Shown here piece by piece: positions 9,167 through 17,484 of a stretch of 64,000 nt of DNA. The DNA is taken from positions 4,960,001-5,024,000 of the forward strand of contig NZ_CP050145.1 of the NCBI RefSeq assembly GCF_016767715.1, read 5' to 3'. A program made the translations under genes and the position numbers. Source of the stretch: Mycobacteroides chelonae. Its GTDB lineage: Bacteria; Actinomycetota; Actinomycetes; Mycobacteriales; Mycobacteriaceae. How positions within the stretch are numbered: position 1 is the stretch's first letter; every line of letters starts with the position of its first letter. The notes beneath the pieces were generated by a model. That model saw only the letters and a program-made list of their open reading frames with translations. It did not search any database and was not told where the DNA came from.

Positions 9167-9958
9167 GTGTTGGTGCGCCGCATTGCCCGTCCCATGCTCG
9201 GGTCCATATTCATCGCTGCGGGCACCGATGGCCTCCGCCATCCGGAGGCATCGGCCGCCGTCGCCGAACCCCTGGTCAACGATCTTTTGGAGAACGCACC
9301 CAGCTCAGCCACCCGATACCTGCCACGAGACCCGACGACCTACGTCCAAATACACGGGGCCGCACAGCTTGCCGCTGGATTGGCCTTGGCCAGTGGACGG
9401 CTCCCCCGGATATCGGCCTGGGTACTGGCAGGCACCCTGGTCCCGGTGACCCTGGGCAGCAAGGCATTCTGGCGCGAGGCCGATCCAGCCCTCAAATTGC
9501 AGCAGAAGACCGACTTCTGGAAGAACGTCTCCATCTTGGGCGGTCTGATCATCGCCGGCATCGACACTGAGGGACGGCCCGGCTTATCGTGGCGTGCGCG
9601 CAGGGCAGCTAGCGACGCTGTCGCCGTAGTTACCTCGGCACTCCCCGGGGCCGAGGACACTTCGCAGTCGCTCCGCGCTAAGACGGTAGAGCTGGGAGAA
9701 GCGGCGCGCGAGAAGGTTCCCGTGATCGCCGAACACGCCCGCGAACGGGGTGCGGAGATCGCCGAGGCCGCGCAACGCCGGGGCGGCCAGCTGGCGGATA
9801 TCGCGTCACGGCGGGGAAGTGAACTCGCAGAACGCATCTCAGAGCACAGCGCCGAACTGGCCAGCGCGGCAGATAAAGGCCGGAAACAGATCGAGGCACT
9901 TGCCGCCGATCCGCCACCGAGACTCCGCAGGTTCGCCCGCACCTTCGGCCGCCACTAA
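9167..9958 (+). CDS. DoxX-like membrane protein with an 11-residue-repeat helical tail
   Basis: 263 aa. Residues 1-140 form a DoxX-family four-helix membrane domain (IARPMLGSIFIAAGTDGLRHP, later GGLIIAGIDTEGRPG). The rest is a charged Ala/Glu/Arg-rich amphipathic helix with near 11-residue repeats, such as RERGAEIAEAAQ, RRGGQLADIAS and RRGSELAERIS, similar in style to apolipoprotein/LEA-like repeats that lie along membranes. The GTG start directly abuts the stop of the DUF6131 gene. DoxX proteins are linked to redox or membrane stress in mycobacteria. The 3' end overlaps the convergent TetR gene by 4 nt. Confidence 0.8.
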   Translation: MLVRRIARPMLGSIFIAAGTDGLRHPEASAAVAEPLVNDLLENAPSSATRYLPRDPTTYVQIHGAAQLAAGLALASGRLPRISAWVLAGTLVPVTLGSKAFWREADPALKLQQKTDFWKNVSILGGLIIAGIDTEGRPGLSWRARRAASDAVAVVTSALPGAEDTSQSLRAKTVELGEAAREKVPVIAEHARERGAEIAEAAQRRGGQLADIASRRGSELAERISEHSAELASAADKGRKQIEALAADPPPRLRRFARTFGRH

Positions 9959-10683
9959 GATACGGCGAAGCCCATTCCACGCATGACGGTGTCCACGTGA
10001 TCGTCGTAGAGCGCATCGCTGTCTGTCACGAGATCCCGAAGACTCCCGAAGATCTCGCCGGCGAGATACCCGGTGATGGATGTCCACGCCGAGATACCGA
10101 TCCCGATGATCGCGGTGTCAGCCGGTGCGTCCGTAGTCGTTCCCAGCAGCGCAGCAAGTAGTGGCCCCGGAGCCAACGGGCGGAATGCAGTGCGTTGCGG
10201 CACCGCCTCACCCGCCGCGACGGCGCTGAGATACGCGCCCATGAAGGAGACGATGACTTGCACTGCAGCAGGACCGGTCTCGGAGGGCTGCGCACGATAT
10301 CCCGGGATGGGCGTACCGCTAAGCAAGGCGAAATCTCCCGGATTCGCGAGCGCCCAGCGACGGGCGGCGACGAACGCGGCGCGTACCCGCCCCCTCGCAC
10401 TGCCCTGCTCCGCGGCTTCTTGCCCCTCGCTCATCGCTTCGGCAAGGGCGACATTGGCGTCAACGCACAATGCGGTAATCAGCGCTGCCTGCGTATCGAA
10501 GTAGCGGAACAGTGCCGCAGGTGCCATACCCATTTCTCGGGAGATCGCTCGTAGAGACAGGGCACCGGTACCGCCGTCGGCGAGCTGCCTTCTGGCGTGG
10601 GACTTGATCTCATCCGTTGTCTGCGCACGCTGTCTTGCCCGCCTCGTGGCGGGGACATCCGCGGCATTCGTCGGGGTGGGCAC
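9955..10683 (-). CDS. TetR/AcrR-family transcriptional regulator
   Basis: 242-aa TetR regulator. The helix-turn-helix covers about residues 25-70 (LSLRAISREMGMAPAALFRYFDTQAALITAL split over two helices). The C-terminal ligand domain is of the WHG type. It is the last gene of a probable operon with the MPI-like and MerB-like genes (gaps of 26 and 36 nt), so it may control that operon; candidate sites lie at 12229-12262. Its stop overlaps the DoxX gene stop tail to tail. Ligand unknown. Confidence 0.85.
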   Translation of the reverse strand: MPTPTNAADVPATRRARQRAQTTDEIKSHARRQLADGGTGALSLRAISREMGMAPAALFRYFDTQAALITALCVDANVALAEAMSEGQEAAEQGSARGRVRAAFVAARRWALANPGDFALLSGTPIPGYRAQPSETGPAAVQVIVSFMGAYLSAVAAGEAVPQRTAFRPLAPGPLLAALLGTTTDAPADTAIIGIGISAWTSITGYLAGEIFGSLRDLVTDSDALYDDHVDTVMRGMGFAVS

Positions 10684-10709
10684 GTGGCCAGTCTATGAAT
10701 GCCGTGTGC

Positions 10710-11333
10710 TCAGCTGTTGCCGAGCCTGGGCCGAAGTAGATCCACACCCGGGCCGGTGAGCTCGGACAGCGCGCTGGGACGGGCACCGACCGCCATCACG
10801 ATTGCCTCTCCTGGGCCTCGAATCTCCGGGCCGTCACCGTAGGTCCAGTCCACATCGGTTGCCGTCCAACGCAACCCCTTGAGTCTGCGTTTCGAGTGAA
10901 TAAAAGGGTCAGGATTCTCCAGTACGGTTCGCAGCGTGTCAGCGGGCACCTTCCGGAGCCGCTTTAGCGGGCGCCGGATGTCCTGGTGATGAATGAGCAG
11001 ATCAGCGAGAACCAGCTTCGGCTGGATCTTCGCCGAATAGCTTCTGTCGATGGTGGATTCGAAGGCCGCGAGCAGCTCGTCGGTCGACCATCCTTCTGCT
11101 CGGTCGATATAGAGCTGGTTCAATTTATCGGCCGATCCGCGCACCCGGACGACCTCGTAGAGGTACCTGGGGAACGAAGTTCCGTCATACAGCACGTGGG
11201 CCACCACATCACGCACCCTCCACCCCGCACACAGTGACGGCGCGCCCCATTCCTGCGGAGTGAGCGCGTGCAGCAGTGCGGCGAGGTCGCGCTTCTCCTG
11301 TTGAACCATCGCGTACACATCGGCTCGAGACAT
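10710..11333 (-). CDS. Maleylpyruvate isomerase-like / TIGR03083 family protein
   Basis: 207-aa protein of the DinB-like four-helix family annotated as maleylpyruvate isomerase N-terminal or TIGR03083. Characteristic pieces are LCAGWRVRDVVAHVLYD, where the His is a metal-ligand candidate, and LLIHHQDIRRPL with further His residues. Related proteins act as mycothiol-dependent enzymes. ATG at 11333 is chosen because AAGGGAGC lies a few bases upstream; the frame opens 12 codons earlier without a ribosome site. Middle gene of the operon that starts with the MerB-like gene. Substrate unknown. Confidence 0.75.
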   Translation of the reverse strand: MSRADVYAMVQQEKRDLAALLHALTPQEWGAPSLCAGWRVRDVVAHVLYDGTSFPRYLYEVVRVRGSADKLNQLYIDRAEGWSTDELLAAFESTIDRSYSAKIQPKLVLADLLIHHQDIRRPLKRLRKVPADTLRTVLENPDPFIHSKRRLKGLRWTATDVDWTYGDGPEIRGPGEAIVMAVGARPSALSELTGPGVDLLRPRLGNS

Positions 11334-11369
11334 CTTTAGCTCCCTTGGCTCGGTGTTCCCTCGGCGCAT

Positions 11370-12215
11370 TCAGTGAAATCGCAGCCGGATGAAGTTGCCC
11401 AGGCCGTTCCTTCGCCAGCTCGACAGCATCTTTGGCGTCGGCAGCCAAAATGGATCGGGCACATGGAATCCGAGCCGCGTGGCCCGGGTGAGGCCCATCT
11501 GCCGCATTTGTCGTGCCATCGTCAGCAGCGGCAGACTGGGTTGGTAGGAGTAGTCGTGTCGCCCTCGCGCGATCGAACCCGAAATCAGGCGCGCCATCTC
11601 GGCGGGCGATCGAGTAACTCCGGCGACCCCGGGATGCTCTGCTCTCCACTGGTTCACGGCGTCTTCCGATGCAAAGAAGCTGTTGTAATCGCACCAGCCG
11701 ACGACCCGATGGGGCATCTCACGAACCGGATATCCGAGGTGTACCCGCAGTGTCTTGGGTGAGTAGTCGACCAGCAGGCCGTCCCGCCCGACGAGGCGCA
11801 CCGGCTGCTTGGTCTGCCGGCACACAGAGTCCACGATCACCTCCGCACCGGGGAACTGCCCGGATATCGCGCACGCCTCGACAGCACATTCCGCGAACCA
11901 CTTCTGCTGACCATCAACGGTAATCGCGTAGTGGTTTGTGAAGGTCGCAAACGGGCGCGCGTAGACCAGCTCGCCCAGCGAAGGCTGCGGGGCACTGAGC
12001 ACTTCGTCCTGGAAAGTCTCGCTGTCCGCATGCTCCTGGTCCTGACGGGCAACACAGATCGCGCCCTCCAGGGCACGCAGGAGCAGAGCGACCTCCCCGT
12101 CCGACAGCGCGAATTCGCTGCGTAGTTGCGCAACCGTCGGCGCGGTTCCGTCGGTCAGCACCTGCGCCATGATGCGCCCTCGGAGCGCACGCGCCTCATT
12201 GGTCAGTATCGCCAT
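11370..12215 (-). CDS. MerB-like (alkylmercury lyase fold) protein
   Basis: 281 aa with an N-terminal winged-helix-like part (about 1-75) and a C-terminal MerB-type domain. Cys110 sits in FAECAVEAC and Cys175 in GWCDYNSFFAS. Their 65-residue spacing and context match MerB Cys96 and Cys159, while the MerB catalytic Asp99 position is Glu113. The paired Cys160 of MerB is Asp here. No merA, merR or merT is nearby, so organomercury cleavage is not implied; another thiol or metal reaction is possible. RBS GGAGG precedes the ATG. Confidence 0.7.
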   Translation of the reverse strand: MAILTNEARALRGRIMAQVLTDGTAPTVAQLRSEFALSDGEVALLLRALEGAICVARQDQEHADSETFQDEVLSAPQPSLGELVYARPFATFTNHYAITVDGQQKWFAECAVEACAISGQFPGAEVIVDSVCRQTKQPVRLVGRDGLLVDYSPKTLRVHLGYPVREMPHRVVGWCDYNSFFASEDAVNQWRAEHPGVAGVTRSPAEMARLISGSIARGRHDYSYQPSLPLLTMARQMRQMGLTRATRLGFHVPDPFWLPTPKMLSSWRRNGLGNFIRLRFH

Positions 12216-12228
12216 CGACGCCTCCTTT

Positions 12229-12262
12229 AGTGATCACTGCTCACTTTTCGATCACTGTACAC
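12229..12262. promoter_or_regulatory. Palindrome and direct repeats upstream of the MerB-like operon
   Basis: AGTGATCACT at 12229-12238 is a perfect 10-bp palindrome. It begins a pair of direct repeats GATCACTG-NN-CAC at 12232-12244 and 12250-12262, exactly 18 bp apart (nearly two helical turns). They lie 14-47 bp before the start of the MerB-like gene, the place for an operator of that operon, whose last gene is a TetR regulator. Confidence 0.45.
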
Positions 12263-12325
12263 ATACCGTTGGGCGTCCTCAATGCGCAACGACCCCCGTC
12301 CAGGCGGCACGTGCGGGGCTCAGTA

Positions 12326-12345
12326 ATATGACCGTGTGGTCATAT
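12326..12345. promoter_or_regulatory. Perfect 20-bp TetR-type palindrome
   Basis: ATATGACC-GTGT-GGTCATAT is a perfect inverted repeat with 8-bp arms, 34 bp upstream of the SDR start at 12380. Size and symmetry are typical for a TetR-family repressor. The SDR gene is the obvious target; the regulator could be the TetR protein at 9955-10683 or one elsewhere. Confidence 0.6.
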
Positions 12346-12379
12346 CAGTAATGGCCACCACCGATGTGAAGGGGATTCC

Positions 12380-13213
12380 GTGTCCGTACGCCGCACCGTC
12401 CAAAACCTTGCTCAGCGCCGCACCCTGCTGCCTGCGCCGATCGATTCACTGCTGGCAGGCCCGGGACGTGACGTCAGCCAGCTGACGGTGGTCGTTACGG
12501 GTGCGTCGGCCGGAATCGGCCGACAGGCCGTCATCCAACTACGCGCCCGGGGAGCTCGCGTGATCGGTGTGGCCCGGCGGGCCGATGAGCTGAAGGCCCT
12601 CGCGGAGGAAACCGGTTGCGAGTGGCGCACCTGCGATCTGAACGGCGAGGCGGAGATCGCCCGGCTGCTGGAGGACCTCTACGATCAGCGCGTGGATGTG
12701 TTGGTGAACAACGCCGGTCGCTCCATCCGCCGTCGCATCATCGACGCGACCGACCGGCTGCACGACTACCAGCGGACCATGGCGCTGAACTACTTCGCGC
12801 CCGTGCAGCTGACCCTGGGTTTACTGCCCGGAATGATCGAGCGGGGCCGCGGCCAAATCGTCAATGTCTGCACGTGGGCGCTGCACGCCAATACTTTTCC
12901 GCGCTTCTCCGCCTATGCGGCGTCCAAGAGCGCACTGGCGATCTTCGGCCGCACCCTGAACGCCGAACAGCCACACCCCGGTGTCCGCGCGACCAATGTG
13001 TACTTCCCACTGGTGCGCACCGAAATGATCGCACCCACAGCCGAATACGAGGCCGCCGTAGCGCTATCCGCACCGGAAGCCGGTCGCTGGATCATGCGCG
13101 CCGTGACTCACCAGCCGGTGGAGGTCAACGCCGCCGTGCTGCGCGCATTGCTACCGGCGATCGACTTGTTCTCACCGGCAGCAGCGGACACCACCATCGC
13201 GTCGATCACATAG
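12380..13213 (+). CDS. Short-chain dehydrogenase/reductase
   Basis: 277-aa classical SDR. The cofactor loop is TGASAGIG (about 42-49), followed by Arg residues at the second strand (GVARRADE) that suggest NADP(H). NNAG is present, Ser is replaced in the VNVCTW strand, and the catalytic YAASK is near residue 180. The GTG start has AAGGGGA five bases upstream. The unusual VCTW in place of the common ISS leaves no Ser at the usual catalytic position, so activity should not be assumed. A perfect palindrome lies upstream. Substrate unknown. Confidence 0.82.
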   Translation: MSVRRTVQNLAQRRTLLPAPIDSLLAGPGRDVSQLTVVVTGASAGIGRQAVIQLRARGARVIGVARRADELKALAEETGCEWRTCDLNGEAEIARLLEDLYDQRVDVLVNNAGRSIRRRIIDATDRLHDYQRTMALNYFAPVQLTLGLLPGMIERGRGQIVNVCTWALHANTFPRFSAYAASKSALAIFGRTLNAEQPHPGVRATNVYFPLVRTEMIAPTAEYEAAVALSAPEAGRWIMRAVTHQPVEVNAAVLRALLPAIDLFSPAAADTTIASIT

Positions 13214-13219
13214 GTCCGG

Positions 13220-14479
13220 TTACCGTACGGATTTGATCGGAAGCACTGCCAGCGCGCCGAGGACCGACAGCACCATGGACGCCAGATACAGGATGCTGAA
13301 GTCCCCTTGAGTGTGATGTAGCCCGAATAGCGCTGTTGCCAACATGGGCACAAGCAACTGCGGCAACAGGTACGCCATAGCCACCACGCCAAGGTCTTTC
13401 CCCGACGACTCCGTCTCGGGGAGCACCTCCGTCATCAGTGCCAGATCCACGGCGGCGTAGGCGCCCTGCCCTGCTCCGATCACAGCCGCGCCGAGCAACA
13501 GCGAATGAAAGTCTTTGAACAGCAGCAAGATCACCAGGCCGACCGCAGTGATCAGGCATGAGGTCCAGACGATGCCCTTGCGCCGCCCGGTGCGATCTGA
13601 CCACCACGCCGATATCGCTGCGGTGATCGTATTGGTGATCAGGAAGGCACCGATGATGATGCCGTACTTGGCGGCTGCCTCATGCTCCGACAATCCCAAG
13701 GTGCCCGCCACGATGTACAGCATGTAGACCGTCACCAACAGCACCGACATCGTGACGAAGAGGCGGCAGATCCATGCCCACGCGAAATCCTGGTGTTTCC
13801 TTGGATTTATCCAATAGCTCGCGAGGATCGCTTGCCAACTTCGAGGGACGCGCTGCGTGCGGACGGTGTCACGCAGAATAAGTGCGGCGGCGCCATTGAA
13901 CATCAGCGCCAGTACCGCCGGGAGGCCGAACCACCATCGCGGATCGTTCGGTAGGACGTTGATGAACACGCTGCCGACCACAGGCGCAAGGCTGGTCGAG
14001 ATGCCAAACACCGCCGCCACACGTGCCCGGATCGCGACCGATATCTGATCTGCCAACAGCGCGTTGAAGACCACCAGAGTTGCGGCGAAACCAATCTGGG
14101 TGATGCACCAACCCGCGACTACTCCACCGACCGTCGGTGCCGTGGCCAATGTCGTCAGACCCACCGCGCCGACAAGGGTGCCGCCCACCAGAAACGGCCT
14201 GCGAATACCGAACCGCGAGATCGAGGTGTCACTCAGATGGCCCAAGGGAGGCGTCACCAGGATGATCGCAATGCCACCGAGAGCCATCGTCAGCGACAGC
14301 ACCTGCGTCTTGTGCGCCGGGTCAAGCTCGGCCAGCCGCAGCGGGATGCTCACCGCACCGGCGGCGAGCAGCGCGACCGCGGAGGCGAAGTACGCCAGCA
14401 GAAAGACCGGCAGGAAGGCGCGCGGCTGCACAACCCGGACATCCGCCTCAAGGCGTGTAGCAGGCGTTTCCGTAGACAT
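13220..14479 (-). CDS. MFS transporter
   Basis: 419-aa major facilitator with about 12 hydrophobic segments. The loop 2-3 region LGHLSDTSISRFGIRRP fits the MFS signature, and ISAWWSDRTGRRKG is the equivalent loop in the second half. Start ATG at 14479 has GAGAGGA just upstream; the open frame reaches further to 14626 into the divergent promoter region and was not used. It is divergent from the amidohydrolase gene at 14600, which suggests possible joint regulation and uptake or export of a related compound. Substrate not predictable. Confidence 0.85.
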   Translation of the reverse strand: MSTETPATRLEADVRVVQPRAFLPVFLLAYFASAVALLAAGAVSIPLRLAELDPAHKTQVLSLTMALGGIAIILVTPPLGHLSDTSISRFGIRRPFLVGGTLVGAVGLTTLATAPTVGGVVAGWCITQIGFAATLVVFNALLADQISVAIRARVAAVFGISTSLAPVVGSVFINVLPNDPRWWFGLPAVLALMFNGAAALILRDTVRTQRVPRSWQAILASYWINPRKHQDFAWAWICRLFVTMSVLLVTVYMLYIVAGTLGLSEHEAAAKYGIIIGAFLITNTITAAISAWWSDRTGRRKGIVWTSCLITAVGLVILLLFKDFHSLLLGAAVIGAGQGAYAAVDLALMTEVLPETESSGKDLGVVAMAYLLPQLLVPMLATALFGLHHTQGDFSILYLASMVLSVLGALAVLPIKSVR

Positions 14480-14599
14480 ACGGTCCTCTCGATTTTCTTC
14501 GAACAACCACTGTAGGTGCTCACGCGCTAGGGCCGCTGGGCACGAGATCGGGGCACAATCATTGCGGCACCCTGAAACCGACAACTGAGGCGGATACTC

Positions 14600-15628
14600 A
14601 TGGCACGCATCGACACCCACCATCACTGCATCCCGGCCCTGTATCGCAAGGTCCTACAAACCGCCGGAATCGATGAGGCCGGCGGGCGGGCGCTACCGGA
14701 CTGGAGCCCCGAGGCATCGCTGGAAACCATGGATGCCCTGGACATCGCCACCGCAATCCTGTCGGTGTCGACACCGGGCACTACCTTCTTGTCCTCCGCC
14801 TCTGATGCCGCGGCGCTGGCCCGCGACCTGAACGACTACACCGCGTCCGTCGTCGACGGACATCCGAAGCGGTTCGGCTTCTTCGCCACCGTCCCGATGC
14901 CCCATATCGATGCGTCTATCGCCGAAACCGTTCGTGCACTGGATGTCTTACGCGCAGATGGCGTGGTCCTGCTGGCCAACAACGACGGCGTCTACCTCGG
15001 CCAGGACGGACAGGACGATCTGTTCGCCGCTCTGGACGCCCGCTCAGCGGTGGTTTTCATCCATCCCGCCGATCTGCCCGGACCGGCCGTAACCGGGGTG
15101 TTGCCCTTTGCCGCCGACTTCCTTCTCGATACCACCCGTGCTGCATACCTTTTGGTCCGCAACGGAATCCGCCGCAAATACCCGAACATCAAGTTCATCC
15201 TCAGCCACGCGGGTGGCTTCGTGCCGTACGCCAGCCACCGCATGGCCGTCGCCATCACCAGCGACACGGGGGCCAGCCCCGCGGACAATCTGGATGACTT
15301 CGCAAGCTTCTACTTCGATACCGCACTGTCCTCCAGCCCCGCCGCACTGCCCTCGTTGCTGGCATTCGCCGAACCCGGTCACGTCCTGTTCGGATCGGAC
15401 TGGCCGTTCGCGCCGCTCGCAGCCTCACAGCTGTTCGCCGCCGGTCTGGAGAACTACCCTCTGGACAATTCGGCTCGCGCCGCGATCGACCATGCCAATG
15501 CCCTGAGGCTCTTTCCCCGTCTCGGCACGGCACCCACTCCCCCGACGCGGTCGCTCGCGGACAACGCACGGAACTTGGCGCGTCGCACCGTGATGCGTGG
15601 CGTCGCGCATTTGATGGCTTCGCGGTGA
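14600..15628 (+). CDS. Amidohydrolase-2 family protein (ACMSD/decarboxylase-like)
   Basis: 342-aa metal-dependent TIM-barrel hydrolase of the amidohydrolase-2 (PF04909) group. Metal-site marks are MARIDTHHHCIP at the N-terminus, VVFIHPAD in the middle, FILSHAGG and the terminal LFGSDWPFAP Asp. This set is shared with ACMSD and 6-methylsalicylate-type decarboxylases and with lactone hydrolases. GAGGCGG precedes the ATG. It diverges from the MFS transporter and may act with it on an aromatic acid; that is inference. Confidence 0.85.
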   Translation: MARIDTHHHCIPALYRKVLQTAGIDEAGGRALPDWSPEASLETMDALDIATAILSVSTPGTTFLSSASDAAALARDLNDYTASVVDGHPKRFGFFATVPMPHIDASIAETVRALDVLRADGVVLLANNDGVYLGQDGQDDLFAALDARSAVVFIHPADLPGPAVTGVLPFAADFLLDTTRAAYLLVRNGIRRKYPNIKFILSHAGGFVPYASHRMAVAITSDTGASPADNLDDFASFYFDTALSSSPAALPSLLAFAEPGHVLFGSDWPFAPLAASQLFAAGLENYPLDNSARAAIDHANALRLFPRLGTAPTPPTRSLADNARNLARRTVMRGVAHLMASR

Positions 15629-15653
15629 ACTTGGCCGTGTAGCACCAACGAGG

Positions 15654-16649
15654 TCATCCGGACGTTGTCTGCGACATCGCCGGTGTGCTGCGCATCTGCA
15701 TGCTGTCACCTTGCTTGAAGGGATAGGCCACGGGTCGCGTCAAGGAAGGGTGTCTGCGGGCGTTATGCCGGTAGCCCCATGCTTCTGGTCCGGCTATCGG
15801 GAGGAAGTCATCGATGACCTGGTGCCGATGGGCCATGGTGAGTGCCCGGTGCACGACCGCATTGTTGGCAGCCCATAAACGCTGATGACGTTGCACCCCA
15901 ATAAGTTCCAACCATTCGTCCGGCAGGGTCGAAACCGCCGCGTGGGCGGCCATCCGCAGGAACGGGTTGATGGGTAGCAGCGGAAATGCTGGTGCGGCTG
16001 GGGGTTTCAGGAAGAACGAAACGAGCTTGTGCATTTCAGCGGTGGGCCTGATGATCTTCTTGGCGTCGACGGCGAGGTAGTCGGCGACGTCTTCCGGGGT
16101 GGCGGGCACGTAGCGCGGCGGGATGCCCAGCAGGTCGGCGGTGATGAGGCTTTCTCGGTAGAACCGGCGGATCTCCTCGTCGGTCAGCTGTTGCCCGGGC
16201 GGGCAGAAGCGCTGGTAGCACTCGAGCAGCCCATGCCAACCGGTCACATAGACGAACAGCAGCGTCTCAGGGACATTCGCGACATAGGGCTGTTGGGTAT
16301 CGGGCACCACACCATTGACCGCACTGTGCCGTTTGAACAGCCACTGGCCAATCTTCTCCGCGGCCTCGGTGTCGCCGAAGACCGCTTGGGTGAAGAACAT
16401 GTTGGAGCGCCGGACTCGGCCAAGAGGATCCGCGGCATAGGTGGAGTGTTGATCGACTCCGGCGGCGCCGGCCGGATCGAACACGGCAACGATGGAGCCC
16501 CGGATGCCCGCGAGCGAGATGACGGGATGTCCCCACACTTTCCAGCTCACCGATTCCGGGCCAAAGTAGCCCGCGTTGCGACGCGGCCCGTTGGCGATCT
16601 GCAAGGCACGGCGGCCCGATTTGCCTAATGCGTCGACGAGAAGATCCAT
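15654..16649 (-). CDS. MpaB/DUF2236-family oxygenase
   Basis: 331-aa protein of the DUF2236 (ER-bound oxygenase MpaB / latex-clearing-like) family, thought to bind haem b. Family marks include SWKVWGHPVISLAGIRG, QHSTYAADPLGR, and conserved His and Arg residues in GWHGLLECYQRF and LTMAHRHQ. No signal peptide is evident. The gene follows a TetR regulator by 42 nt on the same strand and is probably under its control; many mycobacterial DUF2236 genes are arranged like this. Substrate unknown. Confidence 0.82.
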   Translation of the reverse strand: MDLLVDALGKSGRRALQIANGPRRNAGYFGPESVSWKVWGHPVISLAGIRGSIVAVFDPAGAAGVDQHSTYAADPLGRVRRSNMFFTQAVFGDTEAAEKIGQWLFKRHSAVNGVVPDTQQPYVANVPETLLFVYVTGWHGLLECYQRFCPPGQQLTDEEIRRFYRESLITADLLGIPPRYVPATPEDVADYLAVDAKKIIRPTAEMHKLVSFFLKPPAAPAFPLLPINPFLRMAAHAAVSTLPDEWLELIGVQRHQRLWAANNAVVHRALTMAHRHQVIDDFLPIAGPEAWGYRHNARRHPSLTRPVAYPFKQGDSMQMRSTPAMSQTTSG

Positions 16650-16691
16650 CCCTGGGCCTCTTTCCTGTATTCCCTTACGGGCAGAGCGATT

Positions 16692-17354
16692 TCAGCGCGA
16701 TGTGCGAGGTTGGGGTACCGGCAGGCCCGGTGTTGTCATCCCGTTGAAAAAGACGCCAAGCACCGTGAGGACCTCGCCGAACACGTCGTGAGGGTCCTCC
16801 GCTTGGCAGATCAGCGTGTTGCCCGAACACAGCACCCGTAAAAGCAATTGCGCGGTCGTGACCACGGGCATGGCGGAGATCAGCTCGCCCCGCTGGACCA
16901 TGTGCGTCAACAGCGCGACGAGCGGCGGCAACACGTACTGGTCATCGATCTGCTGGTAACGGTCCGGGCCCAGCGCCTGGGGTGCCTGACGCAGCAGCTC
17001 GCGATGTATCGGATCGCTGAGTGAGAGGCCCACGAACTCCGTCGCAGCGCGGCCCGCGATAGGCAATCCGGCTCCCACTGGCCGATCCCGCATCCGGGTA
17101 TTCGCTGCTTCGATTCCTGCTGCCGCGACGACCAGCCGTTCGCTGAACACCGCCTCAAACACGGCCTTCTTGTCCGGGAAATGCCGATAGAAGCCGCCCT
17201 TACTCACTCCAGCATGCGCGGTCAACGTCGCGACACTGGTCGCGTCGTATCCGACCGTCGCGAAGCACTCTTTGGCGCTGTCCAGCAGCGCACGCCGCGT
17301 TCCCTCGGCGCTGACCTGTCGGCGCGACAGCTTCGGTGCCAACTCGACTGCCAT
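16692..17354 (-). CDS. TetR-family regulator
   Basis: 220-aa TetR protein with the helix-turn-helix at about residues 18-64 (YDATSVATLTAHAGVSKGGFYRHF, in two parts). It heads a two-gene unit with the DUF2236 oxygenase. A perfect 27-bp inverted repeat (17364-17390) lies only 9 bp before its start codon, so strong autoregulation is likely. The divergent beta-lactamase-like gene starts about 95 bp beyond that site and could also be controlled. Ligand unknown. Confidence 0.87.
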   Translation of the reverse strand: MAVELAPKLSRRQVSAEGTRRALLDSAKECFATVGYDATSVATLTAHAGVSKGGFYRHFPDKKAVFEAVFSERLVVAAAGIEAANTRMRDRPVGAGLPIAGRAATEFVGLSLSDPIHRELLRQAPQALGPDRYQQIDDQYVLPPLVALLTHMVQRGELISAMPVVTTAQLLLRVLCSGNTLICQAEDPHDVFGEVLTVLGVFFNGMTTPGLPVPQPRTSR

Positions 17355-17363
17355 GAGCCCCTC

Positions 17364-17390
17364 CGTTCAGCGACCGTCGGTCGCTGAACG
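17364..17390. promoter_or_regulatory. Perfect 27-bp TetR operator
   Basis: CGTTCAGCGACC-GTC-GGTCGCTGAACG has two perfect 12-bp arms around a 3-bp centre. A further half-site like CGACC follows at 17390-17394. The site sits in the gap between the TetR gene and the divergent beta-lactamase-like gene, and CAGCGACC-N3-GGTCGCTG is a symmetrical TetR-type target. Confidence 0.75.
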
Positions 17391-17484
17391 ACCGATGGTC
17401 ACCATACCCACTGCGGGCCAGGAAGCCAAGCGGCGCAGCCCACGGGATGCACCAACCCATATCCGAGCCTCTACCGTTGATCCG

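Noticed and set aside
11370..12215. Mercury resistance operon
   Set aside because: Only a MerB-like gene is present, with the key Asp changed; no merA, merR, merP or merT.
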